Positions 24,432-33,082 of a DNA stretch of 64,000 bases are shown piece by piece. Numbering within the stretch: the first letter of the stretch is position 1; each line of letters opens with the position of its first letter. The DNA comes from Frigidibacter sp. SD6-1 (GTDB lineage Bacteria > Pseudomonadota > Alphaproteobacteria > Rhodobacterales > Rhodobacteraceae), in contig NZ_JARJNR010000004.1 in assembly GCF_030143255.1 (NCBI RefSeq), positions 124,001 to 188,000 of the forward strand, written 5' to 3'. A model generated the notes under the pieces. The model was not told the origin of the DNA. It did not search any database and was given only the letters and a program-made list of their open reading frames with translations. Position numbers and translations under genes: made by a program.

Positions 24432-25270
24432 GCGGCCCGGATCTGGCCTTTCAGATCCTCGATGATCGGCCCCTTCTGCAAGCCGCTGTCGTAAAGGCAG
24501 ATCCACATGCTGCCGAGCGCGGGCAGGTCGGCATGGCCGGGAATCGCGCAGGTGGAGCCCGGGTTCCAGCCTCTCAGCCGCGCCGTCAGGGCGAGATCGG
24601 CGGCGATCATCGCATGGACGGCCTCGTTCGAGCGGCCGAAGAACCCCATCTCCCACGGGATTCCCGCCGCATCGAGCCGTTCGAGCGCGATGGCGCGGAA
24701 CTTGCAGTTTTCCTCGAAGCCAAGCCGGACGGGGCGGTTCTGCCAGGCGGTGCCGCCGGGCGCGCCGACCCAGATCAGATCGTGGCAGGAAAGCTTCTCG
24801 CCGCCCGGACCCGGCTCTTCCTCGGTCGTGAGGATCAGGTCCAGTTCACCGCGCGCGAACTGTTCCTTCATCGTCATGGTGAAGGCCGAAGTCAGGTTGA
24901 TCCGGAGGCGCGGATAGCGCGCCGCCATCACTTTCAGGATTTCCGGGATCGCAGGGTAGACGATGTCATGCGGCACGCCGATCCGCAGCTCGCTTGTCAG
25001 CGAGCTGCTGTGCAGGCGCGCCAGCACCTCGTCGTTGAGGTCGAGCATGCGCCGCGCATAGGCCAGAAGCTGCTCGCCCTCGGGCGTCAGCGAAAGCCGC
25101 CGAGCGGTTCGGAAGAAAAGCGACAGGCCAAGGCTCTCCTCCAGCCGTTTGATCTGCATCGAGACGGCGGACTGGGTGAGGTTGAGAAGCGAGGAGGCGC
25201 GTGTCACGCCGCCCACATCGGCGGTCACGATGAAGGCGCGCAGCGCGGTCAGGTCGAGATTGCGGGCCAT
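24359..25270 (-). CDS. LysR family transcriptional regulator
   Basis: 303-aa regulator. The N-terminal winged HTH is at residues 5-65 (TQSAVSMQIKRLEESLGLSLFFR) and the effector domain follows. It is divergent from a DUF1127 gene across 127 bp that include a perfect 17-bp palindrome 15 bp before its start, a probable autoregulatory site. LysR-DUF1127 pairs are common in Rhodobacteraceae. The 3' end overlaps the convergent oxidoreductase gene by 73 bp. Confidence 0.93.
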   Translation of the reverse strand: MARNLDLTALRAFIVTADVGGVTRASSLLNLTQSAVSMQIKRLEESLGLSLFFRTARRLSLTPEGEQLLAYARRMLDLNDEVLARLHSSSLTSELRIGVPHDIVYPAIPEILKVMAARYPRLRINLTSAFTMTMKEQFARGELDLILTTEEEPGPGGEKLSCHDLIWVGAPGGTAWQNRPVRLGFEENCKFRAIALERLDAAGIPWEMGFFGRSNEAVHAMIAADLALTARLRGWNPGSTCAIPGHADLPALGSMWICLYDSGLQKGPIIEDLKGQIRAAYADASQRTTTLPVDLRSLKRASA

Positions 25271-25284
25271 ATCATCATCCGTGA

Positions 25285-25301
25285 TTATCTTGGCAAGATA
25301 A
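25285..25301. promoter_or_regulatory. Perfect 17-bp palindrome, likely LysR operator
   Basis: TTATCTTGGCAAGATAA, a perfect inverted repeat with a one-base centre and an inner T-N11-A spacing, as expected for LysR-type binding sites. It sits between the LysR gene (-) and the DUF1127 gene (+). Confidence 0.65.
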
Positions 25302-25397
25302 ATTCATATACGGAATGTATGGCAAATATGGCCGACTATCAACAGATTTGATGCAAGGAGACAGCTTTATCATCAGATGAAATGAAAGGATGCCGCA

Positions 25398-25622
25398 ATG
25401 TCCATACAAACCCTTTTCCTGCCCACCATTCGACACCTGTTCGCCCTGTCGCCAGCACGTCCGGGACGGGCGGTCTTCCGCGCCATGGACCTTTCGCGTC
25501 AGCGCCACGCACTCAAAGAGTTGGAAACGCACCGGCTGCTCGATCTGGGCCTCGACCCGGAGGCAGCGGCGCGGGAGGCGGCGCGTTGGACATGGGGCGG
25601 GCCGGACCGCTGGCGCAATTAG
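25398..25622 (+). CDS. DUF1127-like small protein
   Basis: 74-aa protein, MSIQTLFLPTIRHLF at the start. The C-terminal part has the DUF1127 pattern (L..LDLGLDPEAAAREAARWTW), where an arginine-rich, aromatic-ended helix is typical. Members in Rhodobacter and Agrobacterium influence RNA turnover and phosphate or stress physiology. GAAAGGA precedes the ATG. It is divergent from a LysR gene, the usual arrangement, and followed by a heat-shock-like promoter for the next gene. Confidence 0.75.
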   Translation: MSIQTLFLPTIRHLFALSPARPGRAVFRAMDLSRQRHALKELETHRLLDLGLDPEAAAREAARWTWGGPDRWRN

Positions 25623-25645
25623 TTCCGCAACCCGGGCTGGAAATC

Positions 25646-25674
25646 CTTGAAATCCCGCGGGATGGCCCCAATAT
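25646..25674 (+). promoter_or_regulatory. Heat-shock (RpoH)-type promoter for the Bax-inhibitor-1 gene
   Basis: CTTGAAA at 25646-25652, a 13-bp spacer, and CCCCAATAT at 25666-25674, close to the sigma-32 consensus (CTTGAAA, 13-14 bp, CCCCATNTA). It lies 60 bp before the start codon at 25735. Confidence 0.62.
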
Positions 25675-25734
25675 GGACAGGTAATCCCGCGCACGCGACG
25701 TCGCGCGGGCGAAAACGGTTTAGTGGAGGGAAAG

Positions 25735-26457
25735 ATGGCCGACTATCAGACCATCAACTATGGCCGCAGCGCTACGAGCGCGGCCGCCATCGACGAGGGC
25801 CTGCGCGCCCATATGAACAAGGTCTACGGGCTGATGTCCGTGGCAATGGTGCTGACCGGGCTTGTCGCCTGGGCTGTTGGCACCAACGACCAGCTTCTTG
25901 TCGCGATCTTCGGCTCGCCGCTGAAATGGGTCGTGATGTTTGCGCCTCTCGCCGTGGTCTTCGCGTTCGGCGCGATGATCCACAGGATGTCGTCGGCCAC
26001 TGCGCAGCTGGTCTTCTACGGCTTCGCCGCGCTGATGGGGCTGTCGATCAGCTTCATCTTCGCCGTCTACACCGGCGTGTCGATCGCCCAGACCTTCCTG
26101 GTGACCGCGATTGCCTTCGCGGGCCTGTCGCTTTACGGCTACACGACCAAGCGCGACCTGTCGGGCTTCGGCACTTTCCTTATGATGGGCCTGATCGGGC
26201 TGATCGTCGCCTCGCTCGTCAACCTCTTCCTCGCCTCGGGCGCGCTGGCCTTCGCGATCTCGGTCGTGGGCGTGCTGATCTTCGCGGGCCTCACAGCCTT
26301 CGATACACAGGCGATCAAGAACACCTACATCGCGCATGCGCAGGTGGGCGATCAGGAATGGCTCGCCAAGTCGGCGATCATGGGCGCCCTGAACCTCTAT
26401 CTCGACTTCCTGAACATGTTCATGTTCCTGCTGCAGTTCCTCGGCAACCGCGAGTGA
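25735..26457 (+). CDS. Bax inhibitor-1 (YccA/YbhL) family membrane protein
   Basis: 240-aa inner-membrane protein with seven hydrophobic segments starting near residue 30 and the family end segment ALNLYLDFLNMFMFLLQFLG. Bacterial members are pH-sensitive calcium-leak channels or, as YccA, bind the FtsH protease. ATG 25735 with GGAGGG upstream is preferred to the GTG at 25723. A heat-shock-like promoter precedes it, fitting membrane quality control, and a strong terminator follows. Confidence 0.92.
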   Translation: MADYQTINYGRSATSAAAIDEGLRAHMNKVYGLMSVAMVLTGLVAWAVGTNDQLLVAIFGSPLKWVVMFAPLAVVFAFGAMIHRMSSATAQLVFYGFAALMGLSISFIFAVYTGVSIAQTFLVTAIAFAGLSLYGYTTKRDLSGFGTFLMMGLIGLIVASLVNLFLASGALAFAISVVGVLIFAGLTAFDTQAIKNTYIAHAQVGDQEWLAKSAIMGALNLYLDFLNMFMFLLQFLGNRE

Positions 26458-26480
26458 TCCTGGATAGAGACTGACGGAAT

Positions 26481-26510
26481 GGCCGGGGAACTCCCCGGCC
26501 ATTTTTATTT
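26481..26510 (+). terminator. Rho-independent terminator of the Bax-inhibitor-1 gene
   Basis: Stem GGCCGGGGA / CTCCCCGGCC (near-perfect, short loop) followed by ATTTTTATTT. Located 24 bp after the stop codon. Confidence 0.9.
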
Positions 26511-26917
26511 TCCGTATCCGGAAAGAAAGGCGCGCACCTGTCGCGGGCTGCGCAGATGGATGATGCGTTCTCGCGCATCCGCCCCGGCCAGAAGCCGCAT
26601 GGCGACAGCCCGGGCGCTGTGCCGGGTGCGCCAGATGAAAGACAGGAATTCAGGCAGGTTCGACAGTTGCTCGGGCCAGGCGACCCGGCCAGGTGACGGA
26701 ATGCCCGCCCTCGAAGATCGAGCGTTCCCCTGCCGCAGCCTCATTGCACAGCCACATTGCACAGGCGGGTCTTTTCATCGCTGCTGCGTTCTATCCACCC
26801 TGGCTGCCAGTGAATATGGTCAATGTGTATCACCGGCAGCCCGGTCCGTTGCCCCAGCGCTGCGGCCAGTGTCGATTTGCCCGCGCCGGGCTGGCCGATG
26901 ATCATGATCCGTTGCAT
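26505..26917 (-). pseudogene. Decayed P-loop nucleotide kinase (adenylate kinase-like)
   Basis: The 5' part from ATG 26917 encodes [21 protein letters not shown], an intact Walker A, and continues HIDHIHWQPGWIERSSDEKTRLCN, typical of small FlaR/AdK-like kinases of about 170-180 aa. A 13-bp direct duplication (CTGTGCAATGTGG then CTGTGCAATGAGG) then shifts the frame to a stop. Past it, one frame resumes IFEGGHSVTWP and a third resumes LPEFLSFIWRTRHSARA and IHLRSPRQVRAFL, the normal C-terminus, so about 40 internal residues are also missing. At least two lesions; non-functional. Confidence 0.82.
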
Positions 26918-26965
26918 TACGCCCTCCGTCGCGCCCTCGGCTTCGGCAGTTCGAACCGCCCCGGG

Positions 26966-27028
26966 GGCGGAAAGTCCTTCGCGAAGGACTTTCCGCCGCA
27001 CCGAAGAGTTTTCGCGAAAACTCTTCGG
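26966..27028. repeat. Two tandem perfect palindromes (locus C of family 1)
   Basis: 26966-26997 is a perfect 32-bp palindrome (half GGCGGAAAGTCCTTCG) and 27001-27028 a perfect 28-bp palindrome (half CCGAAGAGTTTTCG); both are centred on TTCGCGAA-like cores. They lie between the rpmG terminator and the kinase pseudogene. The 32-bp copy is homologous to 53305-53336, with paired changes in both arms. Confidence 0.88.
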
Positions 27029-27042
27029 CCCCGGCCGAAACG

Positions 27043-27068
27043 AAAAGGCCGCACCTTGCGGCGCGGCC
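27043..27068 (-). terminator. Rho-independent terminator of rpmG
   Basis: On the minus strand a stem GGCCGC / GCGGCC with a 10-nt loop, followed by TTTT. It starts 25 bp past the rpmG stop. Confidence 0.7.
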
Positions 27069-27092
27069 CTGTCCTTGCGGTCGGCGGCGATC

Positions 27093-27260
27093 TTACTTGA
27101 TCTTGCCTTCCTTGTATTCCACATGCTCCCGCTTCACGGGATCGTATTTCTTCACGACCATCTTTTCGGTCATGGTGCGGGCATTCTTCTTGGTCACATA
27201 GAAGTGCCCGGTGCCCGCCGTCGAGTTCAGACGGATCTTGATCGTCGTCGGCTTCGCCAT
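27093..27260 (-). CDS. rpmG: 50S ribosomal protein L33
   Basis: 55-aa ribosomal protein. It starts [20 protein letters not shown] and ends YKEGKIK; size and sequence match L33 of alphaproteobacteria. It lacks the CxxC zinc pairs, so it is the zinc-free (C-) form. It stands alone as a transcription unit with its own terminator. Confidence 0.97.
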   Translation of the reverse strand: MAKPTTIKIRLNSTAGTGHFYVTKKNARTMTEKMVVKKYDPVKREHVEYKEGKIK

Positions 27261-27500
27261 TTCTGTCTCCATAGTCCCGGGGGCCCAAACTGTACGGACG
27301 CCCGCCGGTGAAATCCTTGAAGCCCGCCTTTTACGGATGCGCCGGGCAGAGTCAACAGCCAAACGACGCAGGCATGCACCGCGCGGAGCTTTGACCCAAC
27401 GGTCGCGTTCGGATATCAGGTCAGTGCGCCCGAGTCCTTCAGCTCCCTTCTGTCGGTCGCATCCCGATGACACCGAAGGGGGTGTTGGAAGGGGATGGGG

Positions 27501-28841
27501 ATGGACAGAGTCCTGATCAGGAACGCCGACCAGGTCGTGACCATGGACGGGTCGCGGCGCGAGCTTTCGGGCGCGGACATCATCGTTGGCGGCGGCAAGA
27601 TCGTTGCGGTGGGGCAGGGGCTTCAGGCACCCGCGGCCGAGGTCATCGAGGCGCGGGGCTGCGTCGTCACCCCGGGGCTCGTGAACACCCACCACCATCT
27701 TTACCAGTCGATGACGCGGGCGGTGCCGGGCGGGCAGGACGCGCTTCTGTTCGGCTGGCTGAAGACGCTCTATCCGATCTGGGGCCGGATGGGGCCGGAG
27801 GAATTGCGGGTTTCCGCGCTGACGGGTCTGGCAGAGCTGGCATTGTCGGGCTGCACGCTGACCTCGGACCACCTCTATCTCTTCCCGAACGGCGCTACAC
27901 TCGACGATACGATCCATGCGGCGCGCGAGATCGGCGTCAGGTTCCACCCGACGCGCGGGGCCATGTCGATCGGCGAAAGCGCGGGCGGTCTGCCGCCCGA
28001 TGCGCTGGTCGAGCGGGAAGAGGCGATCCTGAAGGATATGGTGCGGGTGGTCGACCGGTTCCACGATCCGGCCGAAGGCGCGATGGTGCGGGTGGGTCTT
28101 GCGCCCTGTTCGCCCTTTTCGGTCAGCCGCGACCTGATGCGCGAGGCCGCGCTCCTGGCCCGCGACAAGGGGGTGATGCTGCATACCCATCTGGCCGAGA
28201 ATGACGAGGATATTGCCTATTCGCTGGCGACGTTCGGCTGCCGCCCCGGGCAATATGCCGAGGAGCTCGGCTGGACGGGCGATGATGTCTGGCACGCGCA
28301 TTGCGTGAAGCTGGATCCATCCGAGATCGGGCTTTTCGCCCGGTCCCGCACCGGTGTGGCCCACTGCCCCTGTTCGAACTGCCGGCTCGGGTCGGGGATA
28401 GCGCCGGTGCGTGCGATGCGCGATGCGGGCGTCAAGGTGGCGTTGGGCGTCGATGGCTCTGCCTCGAACGACGCGGGCAATCTGGTGGCGGAAGCACGAA
28501 TGGCGATGCTCTTGCAGCGCGTCGCACACGGCGCCGACGCGATGGCGGCGCGCGAGGCGCTGGAGATCGCCACGCTTGGCGGGGCGCAGGTGCTGGGACG
28601 CCGCGATTGCGGGTCGCTGGAGCCGGGCAAGCGCGCGGATATCGCGATCTGGGACATGACCGGGATCGAGGCGGCGGGCGCCTGGGATCCGGTCGCGGCA
28701 CTGATGCTCTGCGGCCCGACGAAGGTGCGCCATCTTCTGGTCGAGGGGCGGCAGATTGTCCGTGACGGGCAGGTCGCGACCATCGACCTGCCCCGGGTGA
28801 TCGAGGATCAGAACCGGCTGGCGCGGCGTCTGGCGGGCTGA
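27501..28841 (+). CDS. 8-oxoguanine deaminase (amidohydrolase)
   Basis: 446-aa zinc amidohydrolase of the cytosine/guanine deaminase superfamily. Metal and catalytic motifs: [26 protein letters not shown] and GVDGSASND. The sequence pattern matches enzymes annotated as 8-oxoguanine deaminase (8-oxoguanine to uric acid plus ammonia); hydroxy-atrazine hydrolases are close relatives. GGAAGG lies 8 bp before ATG 27501 and only 2 bp before the ATG at 27495, so I prefer 27501. A guanine deaminase gene lies 1.4 kb downstream. Confidence 0.87.
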   Translation: MDRVLIRNADQVVTMDGSRRELSGADIIVGGGKIVAVGQGLQAPAAEVIEARGCVVTPGLVNTHHHLYQSMTRAVPGGQDALLFGWLKTLYPIWGRMGPEELRVSALTGLAELALSGCTLTSDHLYLFPNGATLDDTIHAAREIGVRFHPTRGAMSIGESAGGLPPDALVEREEAILKDMVRVVDRFHDPAEGAMVRVGLAPCSPFSVSRDLMREAALLARDKGVMLHTHLAENDEDIAYSLATFGCRPGQYAEELGWTGDDVWHAHCVKLDPSEIGLFARSRTGVAHCPCSNCRLGSGIAPVRAMRDAGVKVALGVDGSASNDAGNLVAEARMAMLLQRVAHGADAMAAREALEIATLGGAQVLGRRDCGSLEPGKRADIAIWDMTGIEAAGAWDPVAALMLCGPTKVRHLLVEGRQIVRDGQVATIDLPRVIEDQNRLARRLAG

Positions 28842-28842
28842 G

Positions 28843-28881
28843 CGCTCTTCGCGCCCTGAGGCCTGTAAAGGCTGAAGAGCG
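28843..28881. repeat. Family 3 gene-end element, copy i
   Basis: CGCTCTTC at 28843-28850 and its inverse GAAGAGCG at 28874-28881 bracket a small hairpin GCCTGTAAAGGC (28861-28872). It begins 1 bp after the deaminase stop. Copies ii and iii are at 30208-30282 and 33648-33687. Confidence 0.7.
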
Positions 28882-28950
28882 GCCCGCCGGTCCCGATGGG
28901 GCTTGTCGGCGGGTCCGTCCTGACGCAGTCTGCGCGCCGGGAGGTGTGCC

Positions 28951-30192
28951 ATGCACCCGGATGTCGTCATCGTCGGTGCCGGTGCTGCCGGAATCGGGGC
29001 GGGGCTTGAACTCGCCGCGCGGGGGATTGCCTGTGTCATCCTCGAAGCCGCGGACCGGGTCGGCGGGCGCGCCTTCACCGATGCCTGCTCGCTTCCCGGC
29101 GCCTGGGACCATGGCTGCCATTGGCTGCACAGCGCCGACATCAATCCGCTGGTCGCTTGGGCGGACCGGTTCAATGCCGATCTCGGGCGGGACCAGCTGG
29201 CCTTTTCGACCGCCCAGTGGCGCGGCGGGCGCTGGCTGAACGCGACCGAGGAGGCGGCCGTGGATGGCCGGCTTGAAGAGGGGTTTGCGGCGGTTTACGC
29301 AGCGGGCGCCGAGACCATCGAACGTTCGCTTGGCGAGGTGCTTGCGGCGCGGGGCATGGACGATCCGTTCCTGCGGTCAGTCCTGACCTACATGGCCTGC
29401 GACGACCCGGAGAGGGTTTCGGCCCAAGGTTACGCCGCCTATGAGGATACCGGGATGAACTGGCCCGTGCGCTCCGGCCTCGGCGCGCTTGTCGCGCGGA
29501 TGGCCGAAGGGCTGCCGGTCCGGCTGAACAGGCCTGTGACCGCCATCACCGAACGGCCCGGCGGGGTCAGGGTCGAAGGGCCGGGCGGCGCGATTGACGC
29601 GCGGGCGGCGATTGTCACGGTTTCGACGAATGTGCTTCTGTCGGGTGCGATCTCGCTGCCCAAGGGGCCCTCGCGCGATCTGCTGGACGAGGTCGCCCAT
29701 GTGCCTTGCGGCAGCTATGAGAAGGTGGCGCTGGCGCTTGATCGCCTGCCGGAAGAGCTGGCCGCGCGCACAGGCCTTGCCGTCGACATGGGCGCGGGCC
29801 GGTTCATGCCCTGGTTCCAGGTGGTCGAAGGCGCGGTGCCGATGCTTGTCCTGCATCTTGCGGGTGAATATGCGCGCGATCTTGTGGCGGCGGGCAAAGA
29901 CGCGATGGCGGACGAGGCGCGCGCCGCCTTGCAACGGGCGTTCGGATCGGCAATCGGCGCGCGCATCACCGGCGCGGCCGTGACCGGCTGGCAGAGAAAT
30001 CCGCAGACCCGCGGCGCCTACAGTTATACTGTGCCGGGCAAGGCATCGGCCCGCGCCCGGATGATCGCGGCCGATACCGGCCGGATCGCCTTTGCAGGCG
30101 AAGCCTTCTCGCCGACTGCGCAGGCGACCGCCCATGGCGCTTATCAAAGCGGGCGGGACACGGCGGTCCGCCTCGCGGCCCTGGTCGACTGA
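28951..30192 (+). CDS. FAD-dependent amine oxidase / oxidoreductase
   Basis: 413-aa flavoprotein of the monoamine oxidase superfamily. The dinucleotide-binding start [21 protein letters not shown] is followed by the second FAD motif [10 protein letters not shown] and, at the C-terminus, [23 protein letters not shown]. No signal peptide is seen, so it is cytoplasmic. It lies between two purine deaminase genes. It probably oxidises an amine, but the substrate is not evident. Confidence 0.88.
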   Translation: MHPDVVIVGAGAAGIGAGLELAARGIACVILEAADRVGGRAFTDACSLPGAWDHGCHWLHSADINPLVAWADRFNADLGRDQLAFSTAQWRGGRWLNATEEAAVDGRLEEGFAAVYAAGAETIERSLGEVLAARGMDDPFLRSVLTYMACDDPERVSAQGYAAYEDTGMNWPVRSGLGALVARMAEGLPVRLNRPVTAITERPGGVRVEGPGGAIDARAAIVTVSTNVLLSGAISLPKGPSRDLLDEVAHVPCGSYEKVALALDRLPEELAARTGLAVDMGAGRFMPWFQVVEGAVPMLVLHLAGEYARDLVAAGKDAMADEARAALQRAFGSAIGARITGAAVTGWQRNPQTRGAYSYTVPGKASARARMIAADTGRIAFAGEAFSPTAQATAHGAYQSGRDTAVRLAALVD

Positions 30193-30207
30193 GGGCGACG
30201 GGCGGGG

Positions 30208-30282
30208 CCGCTCTTCGCACCCTTGCGCGTGCTCATCGCTGTGGCACCGTCAGCGATGAAGCCTGTCAGGGCTGAAGAGCGG
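30208..30282. repeat. Family 3 gene-end element, copy ii (overlaps the end of guaD)
   Basis: CCGCTCTTC (30208-30216) and GAAGAGCGG (30274-30282) form the outer arms; inside are TCATCGCTG / CAGCGATGA arms and GCCTGTCAGGGC. It lies between the convergent amine oxidase and guaD genes. The right end encodes the last five codons and stop of guaD. Confidence 0.72.
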
Positions 30283-31558
30283 CTTGCCTTCCGCCGACCC
30301 ACACCGCCCTTGTCGCCCGGTCGTCGCCCATCATGATCGTGGGGAAGAGCGCTTCCCAGATGTCCTTGGCCCGGGCGGTGCGCTGGGCGATGGCAGGGGT
30401 GGACGCAAGGTCGATCACCGCGATGTCCGCCTCCATCCCCGGCGCGAGGTTGCCGATCAGGTGATCGGCCCTGAGCGCCCGGGCCGAGCCTTGCGTGGCC
30501 AGCCACCAGAGCTGCGACGGGTGCAGCGGCGTGCCGCGAAGCTGGCCGACCTCATAGGCCGCCGCCATGGTCCGCAGCATGGAAAAGGACGATCCGCCGC
30601 CCGTGTCGGTCGCAAGGCCCACACGAATGCCCTTCCGCGCCATCGCCATCGTTGGAAAGAGGCCCGAACCTATGAAGGTATTCGACGTCGGGCAATGAAC
30701 CAGCGCCGCGCCGGTCTCGCGGATGCGCGCCACCTCCCGCTCGGTCAGATAGATCGCATGGCCGAAGAGCGCGCCTTCGCGCAGAAGCCCCTGCGCCTCG
30801 TAGGTGTCGAGGTAATCGCGCGACTGGGGGAAGAGCGACTTGACCCATTCGACCTCGTCGGTCTGCTCGGAAAGGTGCGTCTGCATCAGGCAGTCGGGAT
30901 ATTCGCGCCAGAGCGCGCCCATCGCCATCAGCTGTTCAGGCGTCGAAGTGGGCGAGAAACGGGGCGTGATGACGTAGGAGAGGCGGTCGGTTCCATGCCA
31001 CTTTTCCAGAAGCGCCTTGCTTTGGTCGTATCCGGTTTGCGCCGTGTCTCTCAACCCCTCGGGTGCGTTGCGGTCCATGCAGGTCTTGCCCGCATAGGCG
31101 CGCAGGCCGCGCGCCTCAGCCGCTTCAAAGAAGGCGTCTACGCTTTCGGGGTGGATGGTCGCATAGGAACAGACGGTCGTCGTGCCGTTCGCGAGCGTCA
31201 GGTCGAAGTAGCGGCTGGCGATTTCTGACGCGTAGTTCTTGTCCGCGAACTTCATCTCTTCGGGGAAGGTGTAGCTGTTCAGCCAGTCGATCAGCCGCTT
31301 TCCCCAGGACGCGATCATCGCCGTCTGCGGATAATGCACATGCGCATCGACAAAACCCGCCGAGATCAGCGCCTGGCCGTAATCGTGGACACGCGCCTGC
31401 GGATAGCTGCGGCGCAGATCGTCCGCCTCGCCCACCGCGGCGATCCGGCCGCCCTCCACCAGAACCCCGCCCCGCGCGGAATGGCGCGCGGCCTCCGGCC
31501 CCTCGGTCATCGGATCGCCGGTGAAGGAAAGTGTCTGTCCCAGAAGGAGGTCGGCCAT
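30266..31558 (-). CDS. guaD: Guanine deaminase
   Basis: 430-aa zinc amidohydrolase converting guanine to xanthine plus ammonia. Motifs: FVDAHVHYPQT, PEEMKFAD, QTHLSEQTDEV, FGHAIYLT, HCPTSNTFIGSG and ATDTGGGSSFSML, all characteristic of GuaD. ATG 31558 has AAAGGG 6 bp upstream; a start five codons earlier (31573) is possible. The final residues (AALQP) come from the family 3 repeat. It is divergent from mgtE. Confidence 0.95.
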   Translation of the reverse strand: MADLLLGQTLSFTGDPMTEGPEAARHSARGGVLVEGGRIAAVGEADDLRRSYPQARVHDYGQALISAGFVDAHVHYPQTAMIASWGKRLIDWLNSYTFPEEMKFADKNYASEIASRYFDLTLANGTTTVCSYATIHPESVDAFFEAAEARGLRAYAGKTCMDRNAPEGLRDTAQTGYDQSKALLEKWHGTDRLSYVITPRFSPTSTPEQLMAMGALWREYPDCLMQTHLSEQTDEVEWVKSLFPQSRDYLDTYEAQGLLREGALFGHAIYLTEREVARIRETGAALVHCPTSNTFIGSGLFPTMAMARKGIRVGLATDTGGGSSFSMLRTMAAAYEVGQLRGTPLHPSQLWWLATQGSARALRADHLIGNLAPGMEADIAVIDLASTPAIAQRTARAKDIWEALFPTIMMGDDRATRAVWVGGRQAALQP

Positions 31559-31684
31559 GTTCGCCCTTTGCATTTCCGTTGCCTTCGCAGTCTAAGGCCA
31601 AGCGGGGCTTCGGGGAATCCGCCCTTTGCCCCTGTTTCTTTGAAAGTGCTTCCGATAAGGTCGCGGTAATGCGGCGGGGGATGG

Positions 31685-33082
31685 ATGAGCCTGGACGAGC
31701 ATCAGAAAGGCCCGGCGGTCGAGGACCGCGAGGAGGAGGATTACGCGCTCGACCCCGAGACGGTCGAGGCGATCCTCGATGCGGTCGAGGCGGGCGACGC
31801 GACGGCCATCGAAGGGCTGATGGAGCCGCTGCACGCGGCTGACATCGCCGACCTTTTCGAACAGATCGGTTCGGGCGAGCGGGCGCGGCTCCTGTCGCTC
31901 TGGTCGCGCGGGATCGACGGCGAGATCCTGTCGGAGCTTGACGAAGCGATCCGCGAGGAAGTGATCGCGGCGCTGCCGCACGAGGTCCTGACCGAGGCGG
32001 TCCGGGAACTCGACAGCGACGATGTCGTCGACCTGATCGAGGACCTGGAGGAACCGCAGCAGGAACGGATCCTCGAAGCGCTTGAGGACAGCGACCGGGC
32101 GGCGGTCGAGCAATCGCTGACCTATCCGGAATATTCTGCGGGCCGCCTGATGCAGCGCGAGGTGGTGACCGCACCCGAGGACTGGACGGTCGGTCAGGCC
32201 ATCGACTTCCTGCGCGGCGAGGCGGAACTGCCCGACCAGTTCTATCATGTGATCCTCGTCGATCCGCGCTGGCACCCGACCGGCTATGTGACGCTGGGCA
32301 AGATCCTGTCGTCGAAACGCGCGACGCCGATGAAGGACATCGTCGAGGACAGTTTCCGCACCATCTCGGTCATGGAGGACGAGGGCGATGTCGCCTATGC
32401 CTTCAACCAGTATCACCTGATCTCGGCTCCGGTGGTCGATGAACATGAACGGCTGGTGGGCGTCATCACCATCGACGACGCGATGGCGGTTCTGGACGAG
32501 GAACATGAGGAAGACGTGCTGCTGCTCGCCGGGGTCGGCGAGGAAAGCTCGATCTCGGACGGCGTGGTCGAGACCTTGCGCCAGCGGGTGCCGTGGCTTC
32601 TGATCAACCTTCTGACCGCCAATATCGCCGCCCTCGTCATCGCCCAGTTTGCCGGAACGATCGAGGCTCTGGTGGCGTTGGCGGCATTGATGCCGGTCGT
32701 CGCCTCGATGGGGGGAACGGCGGCAACCCAGTCGCTGACCGTTGCGGTTCGTGCCCTTGCGACGAAGGACCTCACGGGCGCCAACGCGGCGCGGGTCGTG
32801 CGGCGCGAGGCGGTTGTCGGCGTGTTGAACGGCCTTATCTTCGCGAGCGTGATGGGGGTTGTCGGCTATGCGATCTACGGGTCGTGGATGCTGGGCGGCG
32901 TCGTCGGCGCCGCGATGATCATCAATCAGCTTGTCGCGGCGCTGGCGGGCGTTCTTGTGCCGCTTACGCTTGAGAAATTCGATTTCGATCCTGCTTTGGC
33001 TTCGGGGACATTCGTGACCACGACGACCGATGTCGTGGGCTTCTTCACCTTCCTCGGACTGGCGAGCCTGATCCTCCTATGA
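31685..33082 (+). CDS. mgtE: Magnesium transporter MgtE
   Basis: 465-aa Mg2+ channel/transporter. Acidic N domain of about 130 residues (LHAADIADLFEQ), two CBS domains (about 145-270, with VVDEHERLVGVITIDDAM), a plug helix and five membrane segments from about residue 290 (WLLINLLTANIAALVI, GNGGTAATQSLTV-like segment, TTTTDVVGFFTFLGLA). The N domain senses cytosolic Mg2+. Its TGA overlaps the next gene's ATG. Confidence 0.96.
   Translation: MSLDEHQKGPAVEDREEEDYALDPETVEAILDAVEAGDATAIEGLMEPLHAADIADLFEQIGSGERARLLSLWSRGIDGEILSELDEAIREEVIAALPHEVLTEAVRELDSDDVVDLIEDLEEPQQERILEALEDSDRAAVEQSLTYPEYSAGRLMQREVVTAPEDWTVGQAIDFLRGEAELPDQFYHVILVDPRWHPTGYVTLGKILSSKRATPMKDIVEDSFRTISVMEDEGDVAYAFNQYHLISAPVVDEHERLVGVITIDDAMAVLDEEHEEDVLLLAGVGEESSISDGVVETLRQRVPWLLINLLTANIAALVIAQFAGTIEALVALAALMPVVASMGGTAATQSLTVAVRALATKDLTGANAARVVRREAVVGVLNGLIFASVMGVVGYAIYGSWMLGGVVGAAMIINQLVAALAGVLVPLTLEKFDFDPALASGTFVTTTTDVVGFFTFLGLASLILL

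Noticed and set aside
31559-31684. Magnesium riboswitch upstream of mgtE
   Set aside because: Only 126 bp are available and no M-box or ykkC-like core was recognised.
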